From Candidatus Brevefilum sp. (GTDB lineage: Bacteria > Chloroflexota > Anaerolineae > Anaerolineales > Anaerolineaceae), in contig SKPR01000055.1 in assembly GCA_007119455.1 (NCBI GenBank), forward strand, positions 1 through 11,746: a DNA stretch of 11,746 nucleotides. Direction: 5' to 3'. The notes under the pieces were generated by a model that saw only the letters and a list, made by a program, of their open reading frames with translations, did no database searches and was not told where the DNA came from. The position numbers and the translations under genes were made by a program. Numbering within the stretch: the first letter of the stretch is position 1; the number at the start of each line of letters is the position of its first letter. Below are positions 7,986 through 11,746 of this stretch, in pieces.

Positions 7986-8014
7986 TTGACAAAATCAATT
8001 CTAATACGTATAAT
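7986..8014 (+). promoter_or_regulatory. Consensus sigma70 promoter of the first cold-shock gene
   Basis: TTGACA (7986-7991), a 17-base spacer, and TATAAT (8009-8014): a perfect match in both hexamers and spacing. Transcription should begin near 8021, leaving a leader of about 91 bases before the ATG at 8112. The leader holds a small hairpin, AAGATT (8038-8043) with AATCTT (8049-8054). Long leaders are typical of cold-shock mRNAs. Confidence 0.82.
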
Positions 8015-8094
8015 TATGATGGTTATTATCTAAATATAAGATTAATGAAATCTTCTCGAACCCATTTTCCATCACGCTTAAGACATCATAATTA
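8011..8094. repeat. 11-bp perfect inverted repeat flanking the first cold-shock leader
   Basis: TAATTATGATG at 8011-8021 is exactly matched by its reverse complement CATCATAATTA at 8084-8094. The left arm overlaps the end of the -10 box and the expected start point, so it would mostly not be transcribed from that start; the repeat would act on DNA rather than as an RNA stem, if at all. The region is AT-rich, which raises the odds of chance. Confidence 0.4.
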
Positions 8095-8111
8095 ATGCAA
8101 AAGAGGTTAGG

Positions 8112-8327
8112 ATGACCGAAGAAACATACGGGATCGTCAAATGGTTTGACCCTCAAAAAGGTTATGGTTATATCACGCGTGACAGGGATAATCGCCCTAT
8201 CTATTTCCGGTCTTCTGCTATCATAGCGGACTCCCCCAAGTCATTGACCGAAGGTCAACAATTGCGGTTTGTCATTATAGAAGGCAATGATGGACCTCAT
8301 GCTGAGAAAGTTGAGCTGATCCTTTAA
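8112..8327 (+). CDS. Divergent cold-shock-domain protein with altered RNP2
   Basis: A 71-residue single-domain cold-shock protein, a family of small OB-fold proteins that bind single-stranded RNA and DNA and melt RNA structure. The N-terminal GIVKWFDPQKGYGYI keeps the aromatic surface and the RNP1 motif (K16-I21). RNP2 is changed: where the neighbouring copy has VFVHFSAI, this one reads IYFRSSAI, so the usual His33 and Phe34 are Arg and Ser. By hand, gap-free alignment it shares 32 of 71 residues with the downstream copy, so both look like diverged paralogues. The ATG follows an AGAGG ribosome site at five bases. It has its own consensus promoter and a roughly 91-base leader. No terminator is seen before the next gene, so read-through is possible. 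It may have weaker or different nucleic-acid binding; that is inference. Confidence 0.88.
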   Translation: MTEETYGIVKWFDPQKGYGYITRDRDNRPIYFRSSAIIADSPKSLTEGQQLRFVIIEGNDGPHAEKVELIL

Positions 8328-8406
8328 TCAGTACGCTTGGTCAATGGTTGTGATACAAAGATAATCGGCTTACCAGTTCCTTTATATAATGAATTTAAAT
8401 ATTATA

Positions 8407-8435
8407 TTGACGCGGATAACAATGCATAGTATATT
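8407..8435 (+). promoter_or_regulatory. Sigma70-like promoter of the second cold-shock gene
   Basis: TTGACG (8407-8412), a 17-base spacer and TATATT (8430-8435), each hexamer one base off consensus. Transcription would begin near 8442, giving a leader of about 105 bases before the ATG at 8547. The leader contains the 10-base palindrome AACGTACGTT (8494-8503). The arrangement parallels that of the first cold-shock gene. Confidence 0.6.
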
Positions 8436-8546
8436 AGGAATTGAAGGTTAACGGAAGTTCAATAAGAGGCACGCTCGTTTTGTTCTTGTTTGGAACGTAC
8501 GTTAGCAGGATTAGTAGGAATATGGTGTAAAAGGAGGTTTCCAGGC

Positions 8547-8762
8547 ATGGCAGAACGAGAACTGGGCGTTGTCAAGTGGTTCAACGGTGAAAAAGGCTAT
8601 GGCTTTATTGCCCGTGACAACAGCGAAAAAGACGTTTTCGTGCACTTCTCTGCGATCAACGCCGAAGGGTTCCGTACCCTGCGCGAAGGTCAACGAGTAG
8701 AGTTCGAAGTCGTTGAAGGCGATAAAGGCCCTCAGGCTCAGAACGTCGAACTCATCGATTGA
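8547..8762 (+). CDS. Cold-shock protein, canonical CspA/CspB type
   Basis: A 71-residue cold-shock domain with all usual landmarks: GVVKWFNGEKGYGFI with RNP1 (K16-I21), RNP2 as DVFVHFSAI (29-37), LREGQRVEFEV, and the closing GPQAQNVELI. Such proteins act as cytoplasmic RNA chaperones or transcription antiterminators, and many are made constitutively rather than only in the cold. The frame is open upstream to a TTG at 8490, which would add 19 residues, but those lie in the leader and match nothing in the family; the ATG at 8547 has a near-perfect AAGGAGG ribosome site nine bases upstream and gives the standard length, so it is chosen. Its own promoter and a strong terminator bracket it, so it can be a single-gene transcript, possibly also reached by read-through from the upstream copy. 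Confidence 0.95.
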   Translation: MAERELGVVKWFNGEKGYGFIARDNSEKDVFVHFSAINAEGFRTLREGQRVEFEVVEGDKGPQAQNVELID

Positions 8763-8786
8763 GCAAGTAATTATCCATCAAATAGA

Positions 8787-8817
8787 AAAATACGGTGGGA
8801 TAGATCCGCCGTATTTT
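8787..8817 (+). terminator. Intrinsic terminator after the cold-shock genes
   Basis: AAAATACGGTGG (8787-8798) pairs with CCGCCGTATTTT (8806-8817) over 12 positions with a single G-T wobble, closing a seven-base loop (GATAGAT). The stem ends in TTTT, with a preceding A run, as in bidirectional intrinsic terminators. It begins 24 bases after the stop codon. Confidence 0.85.
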
Positions 8818-8910
8818 GCGTTTAACATATCTTGAAACCAGCTTATTTGTGGTAATCGGATAAATTTGGTATGGTTATTAACATAAGATCCATGATAAGA
8901 AAGGATAATA

Positions 8911-10350
8911 ATGATCAAATTAAGGGTGGTAAATCATCAGCACGTCAGAAAAATCATCGGTGAAAATAATCTACAACGTTTGGGCAACAAACTGGATGGC
9001 GACCTTATCCTTCCAGATGATCCTGCGTATCACCAGAAGCGCAAGGTGTGGAATGGCATGATTGATCGGTATCCCGCCATGATCGTTTCTTGTAAAAATA
9101 ATCAGGATGTCATAAGGGCCGTCAATTTTGCCCGCGACCAACGCCTCTTGGTTGCCATCAGAGGGGGCGGGCATAATGTGGCCGGGTTAGCCACCTGCGA
9201 CGACGGCATGGTCATCGACCTTTCTCCCATGCATGCAGTATCTGTCAACCCGGATAAGCAAATGGCATATGTGGAAGGCGGCGCCAGGTGGACCGATGTT
9301 GATGCCGCAACTCAGGTTTATGGGCTGGCGACACCCGGAGGCGTTGTCTCAGATACCGGCGTAGCCGGGCTAACGTTGGGCGGTGGGTTTGGCTACCTAC
9401 GCAATAAATACGGCCTGACGTGTGATAACCTGATCGGTGCAGACGTTGTCACCGCAGATGGGCAGTTAATCCATACCAGTGAGAGTGAAAACCAGGAACT
9501 GTTATGGGGGTTGCGCGGCGGTGGGGGTAACTTTGGCGTCGTCACCCGCTTTGAGTTCCAGCTGCACCCCCTGGGACCAGAGGTATATTTTTGTATGGTT
9601 TTCCACCCGGGTGAAGAAACCGGTAAAGCTCTACAGTTCTTCCGGGATTTTACACAACAGGCACCGGATGAAATCAGCGTCCTGGCATCCATCGGGACGG
9701 TTCCGGAAGGATCAGAGGACTTCCCGGAGGAACTTCACGGTAGGCCTTTTATTGCCTTTGCAGCCTTATATGCGGGCGACCCGGTTATCGGCGAAGCTGC
9801 CCTTGCACCGCTTCGAAACTTTGATGTGCCTCTGGCCGACTTCAGCGGACGGATGGCATATCAAGTTGCCCAAACGCTTTTTGATAAGGATTACCCCGCC
9901 CATTCAATGCGGTATTACTGGAAATCTCTTAACCTGATGGATCACAGTGATCGGGCCATGGATGCCATTGCCAGCCAGGCGCATCATCAAGTATCACAAT
10001 TTACGACAACGGATATCTGGCACATCGGTGGCGCCATCAAACACATCTCTAATGACCTCAGCGCGTTTAACGGCCGGCACCCGGACTATTTACTCAATGT
10101 TGAGGCCAATTGGCCAGATGCTGAAGATGATCAGGAAAACATCCAATGGACTCGCAACTACCTTGACGACCTACAACCTTACACGGATGGTGGCCTTTAC
10201 CTCAACTTTGCCGGGCTTCAAGAGGAAGGTGCTTCAATGATGCAGCTTTCCTTTGGCTCAAGTTTTGACCGATTGGCTGCTCTGAAGCAAAAATACGACC
10301 CTGGCAATCTATTCCGCCTTAACCAAAATATCGAACCGTCCGGCCAATAA
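8911..10350 (+). CDS. FAD-binding oxidoreductase, berberine-bridge-enzyme-like (BBE family)
   Basis: A 479-residue flavoprotein of the vanillyl-alcohol-oxidase superfamily with a C-terminal BBE segment. Residues about 45-220 form the FAD domain: RGGGHNVAG with H88, the expected covalent attachment site for the FAD 8-alpha carbon, then TPGGVVSDTGVAGLTLGGGF and the RGGGGNFGVVT loop. The position where two-site enzymes have a flavin-linked Cys appears to be V146, so attachment is probably through His only, as in 6-hydroxy-D-nicotine oxidase. The C terminus holds the BBE signature KYDPGNLFRLNQNI. Relatives oxidise sugars, alkaloids or aromatic alcohols with O2 or another acceptor; the substrate here cannot be told. 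No signal peptide is seen. The ATG has AAGGA five bases upstream. It stands alone between the cold-shock terminator and a convergent gene; its promoter is not clear to me. The protein looks complete. Confidence 0.9.
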   Translation: MIKLRVVNHQHVRKIIGENNLQRLGNKLDGDLILPDDPAYHQKRKVWNGMIDRYPAMIVSCKNNQDVIRAVNFARDQRLLVAIRGGGHNVAGLATCDDGMVIDLSPMHAVSVNPDKQMAYVEGGARWTDVDAATQVYGLATPGGVVSDTGVAGLTLGGGFGYLRNKYGLTCDNLIGADVVTADGQLIHTSESENQELLWGLRGGGGNFGVVTRFEFQLHPLGPEVYFCMVFHPGEETGKALQFFRDFTQQAPDEISVLASIGTVPEGSEDFPEELHGRPFIAFAALYAGDPVIGEAALAPLRNFDVPLADFSGRMAYQVAQTLFDKDYPAHSMRYYWKSLNLMDHSDRAMDAIASQAHHQVSQFTTTDIWHIGGAIKHISNDLSAFNGRHPDYLLNVEANWPDAEDDQENIQWTRNYLDDLQPYTDGGLYLNFAGLQEEGASMMQLSFGSSFDRLAALKQKYDPGNLFRLNQNIEPSGQ

Positions 10351-10454
10351 ACCAAAACCCTGCCAGCCGCGGCTGTTTAGCGTGTGAAAAACCAACCAGA
10401 CCGATCTGCAATACTTCTGCGATATTGGGCTCAAAATTTGGGGATGCCGTTTTT

Positions 10455-11746
10455 CTATGGGTCGACTTGTAGATTAAGTAACCGGGTATCAACTTCTGCC
10501 TGATTTACACATACCTGGTTCCCCCCGGCAGCCTTGGCGGCATACAATGCCTGGTCCGCATACCTGTAAAATTCAGCCAGTGAAATTTGATTATCTTTGG
10601 CGGTGCTTACCACCCCAAAACTGGCCTTTAATTCGAAAGCTGCTTTTTCATAACATAGATCCTGAGCATTGATCACCTCCCGAACCCGTTCAGCCAGCCT
10701 GACAGCAGCTGCCTGGTCGGTCGAAGGTAATAAAATCAGGAATTCATCTCCACCAAAGCGTGCCAGCACATCTGACCGTCGCAGAATAGTTTTCAGACAC
10801 TCAGCAACCGTGATCAGCGCCTGATCGCCTGCCCCATGGCCAAAATTGTCGTTGATCTGTTTATATCCATCCAGATCCATCATGATCAATGAAAGAGTCC
10901 CACCGTAACGCTTAAGACGGGAAAGCTCTTTCAAAACCAGTTCGTCGAAATGCTGGCGGTTGTAAACACCGGTTAATCCATCTGTAATCGCCTGAGTTTC
11001 AAGTTCATCCAACAAGTGTTTTTCGTGGGTGTAATCAAAAAAACTGATGATCGTTCCCACTGACCTACCCGTCCGGTCTTTCATACCAGTTAAGCCAGCC
11101 CGGTAATAGGCTGCAGATGGGCCATCACCAAATTGAAGTTCAACCCTTCTGCCATCGCTTTCCTCGATCAGTTCAAGCAATTTGGAATGAGGCCATAAAA
11201 CATTCTGGTAAGGTGATCCAATTGAGTCAGGGTTAATTTCAGGCAAGATCGTCTCCATGGCGGGGTTGTAATCCACTATTCGGCCTTCCTGGTCAAGGAT
11301 CAGTACACCGGCGCCCATGTTTTCAAAAATTGTATCCCTGGCCAGTGGCAAAATATCCAGTACCCTATATCTGAGAAATCCATAAGCAAAAATCAGTCCC
11401 CCCAGCCCCAAAGCAAGTGGTGTGTAATCAACATTCGTGTGATTCATCCCCAGGTTGTGCACAATCGCCCCAATCCATGGCGGAAGCGAACCGATCAGGT
11501 AGATGGCGGCTTGTTTGCGAAAGGACGGCGCGACTCGCAGTATCATTATCAAAAATACTAACGTACTGAAACCCAAACATAACGTGTAAAAGCCGAGCGC
11601 GATATAGTTGAAGAGACTCCTGTTGTAAACAAAAACCGGGAAGGTGCCATTGTAATCCAGCCGAGGGTTATGATGGAACAGATTTAGCCATCCCAGAGTT
11701 TGCGCACTCAGGAAAAGCGACATTGAGATAATGCTGAGTACGATGA
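10455..11746 (-). CDS. Membrane-bound PAS-GGDEF diguanylate cyclase, 5'-truncated
   Basis: The frame stays open to the right edge, so the N terminus lies outside; residues are numbered from the ATG at 11723. Segments at about 39-63, 73-94 and 100-118 are hydrophobic helices, and with the following RYRVLDILPLARDTIFENM they resemble the 7TM region found in front of histidine kinases and cyclases. A PAS-like domain follows at about 130-235 (GVLILDQEGRIVDYNPAM), then a GGDEF domain at about 243-405 starting with the usual DGLTGVYNRQHF. The signature GGDEF (324-328) is intact, so it should make cyclic di-GMP from two GTP, and RRSD (315-318) five residues earlier is the product-inhibition I-site. 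No EAL domain is present. A membrane or small-molecule signal probably controls it. It converges on the BBE-family gene across about 100 bases. Confidence 0.92.
   Translation of the reverse strand, partial: IVLSIISMSLFLSAQTLGWLNLFHHNPRLDYNGTFPVFVYNRSLFNYIALGFYTLCLGFSTLVFLIMILRVAPSFRKQAAIYLIGSLPPWIGAIVHNLGMNHTNVDYTPLALGLGGLIFAYGFLRYRVLDILPLARDTIFENMGAGVLILDQEGRIVDYNPAMETILPEINPDSIGSPYQNVLWPHSKLLELIEESDGRRVELQFGDGPSAAYYRAGLTGMKDRTGRSVGTIISFFDYTHEKHLLDELETQAITDGLTGVYNRQHFDELVLKELSRLKRYGGTLSLIMMDLDGYKQINDNFGHGAGDQALITVAECLKTILRRSDVLARFGGDEFLILLPSTDQAAAVRLAERVREVINAQDLCYEKAAFELKASFGVVSTAKDNQISLAEFYRYADQALYAAKAAGGNQVCVNQAEVDTRLLNLQVDP

Noticed and set aside
8412..8423. GCGGATAACAAT in the second csp promoter, identical to 12 bases of the lac operator
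   Set aside because: Only one half of the operator matches; the left half is absent, and no LacI-family gene is in the window. Treated as chance.
8490..8546. TTG-initiated 19-residue N-terminal extension of the canonical cold-shock protein
   Set aside because: It has no family support, and the ATG at 8547 with AAGGAGG gives the standard 71-residue protein.
10364..10375. Palindrome CAGCCGCGGCTG followed by TTT between the BBE and GGDEF genes, as a terminator
   Set aside because: The hairpin would have only four or five pairs with almost no loop and a three-base T run; too weak to call.

Overview
The window looks like a piece of the chromosome of an anaerobic Chloroflexota bacterium, probably of the Anaerolineae type. 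This is inference from gene content, not from a marker gene. The main pointers are an N-terminal TPR module ending in a typical 'DPDNIPAQRGLAYL' phrase followed by one membrane segment, a single-chain NfnA-NfnB-type flavoprotein, and a bacterial family B DNA polymerase homologue. There is no tRNA, rRNA, CRISPR array, insertion sequence or other sign of a mobile element, and no gene-free stretch longer than about 235 bases.

Layout. (1) 1-1815, plus strand: the 3' part of a family B DNA polymerase homologue, cut by the left edge, whose catalytic motif C is degenerate. (2) 1816-2045: a convergent gap with a probable minus-strand terminator. (3) 2046-2942, minus strand: a two-gene unit, a YfcE/MJ0936-type phosphodiesterase followed 18 bases later by a MmcQ/YjbR-family protein. 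(4) 3155-4087, plus: a membrane-anchored TPR protein with an unrecognised exported domain. (5) 4206-7879, plus: the NfnAB-like fusion followed 23 bases later by a family 4 glycoside hydrolase. (6) 7986-8817, plus: two small cold-shock-domain genes, each with its own sigma70-like promoter and a leader of about 90-105 bases, closed by a clear intrinsic terminator. (7) 8911-10350, plus: a berberine-bridge-type FAD oxidoreductase. (8) 10455 to the right edge, minus: a membrane-bound PAS-GGDEF diguanylate cyclase, cut at its 5' end.

How the genes work together. The fusion enzyme would exchange electrons between NADH, NADPH and ferredoxin. The downstream GH4 enzyme uses NAD+ as a catalytic cofactor on sugars, so the pair fits a fermentative, carbohydrate-using anaerobe. 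The other genes look like independent housekeeping, regulatory or stress units.

The most notable points are a polymerase homologue that keeps its dNTP-binding residues but lacks the second motif C aspartate, and a cold-shock protein paralogue whose RNP2 motif has lost its His-Phe pair beside a canonical copy. I found no clear multi-gene novel system.
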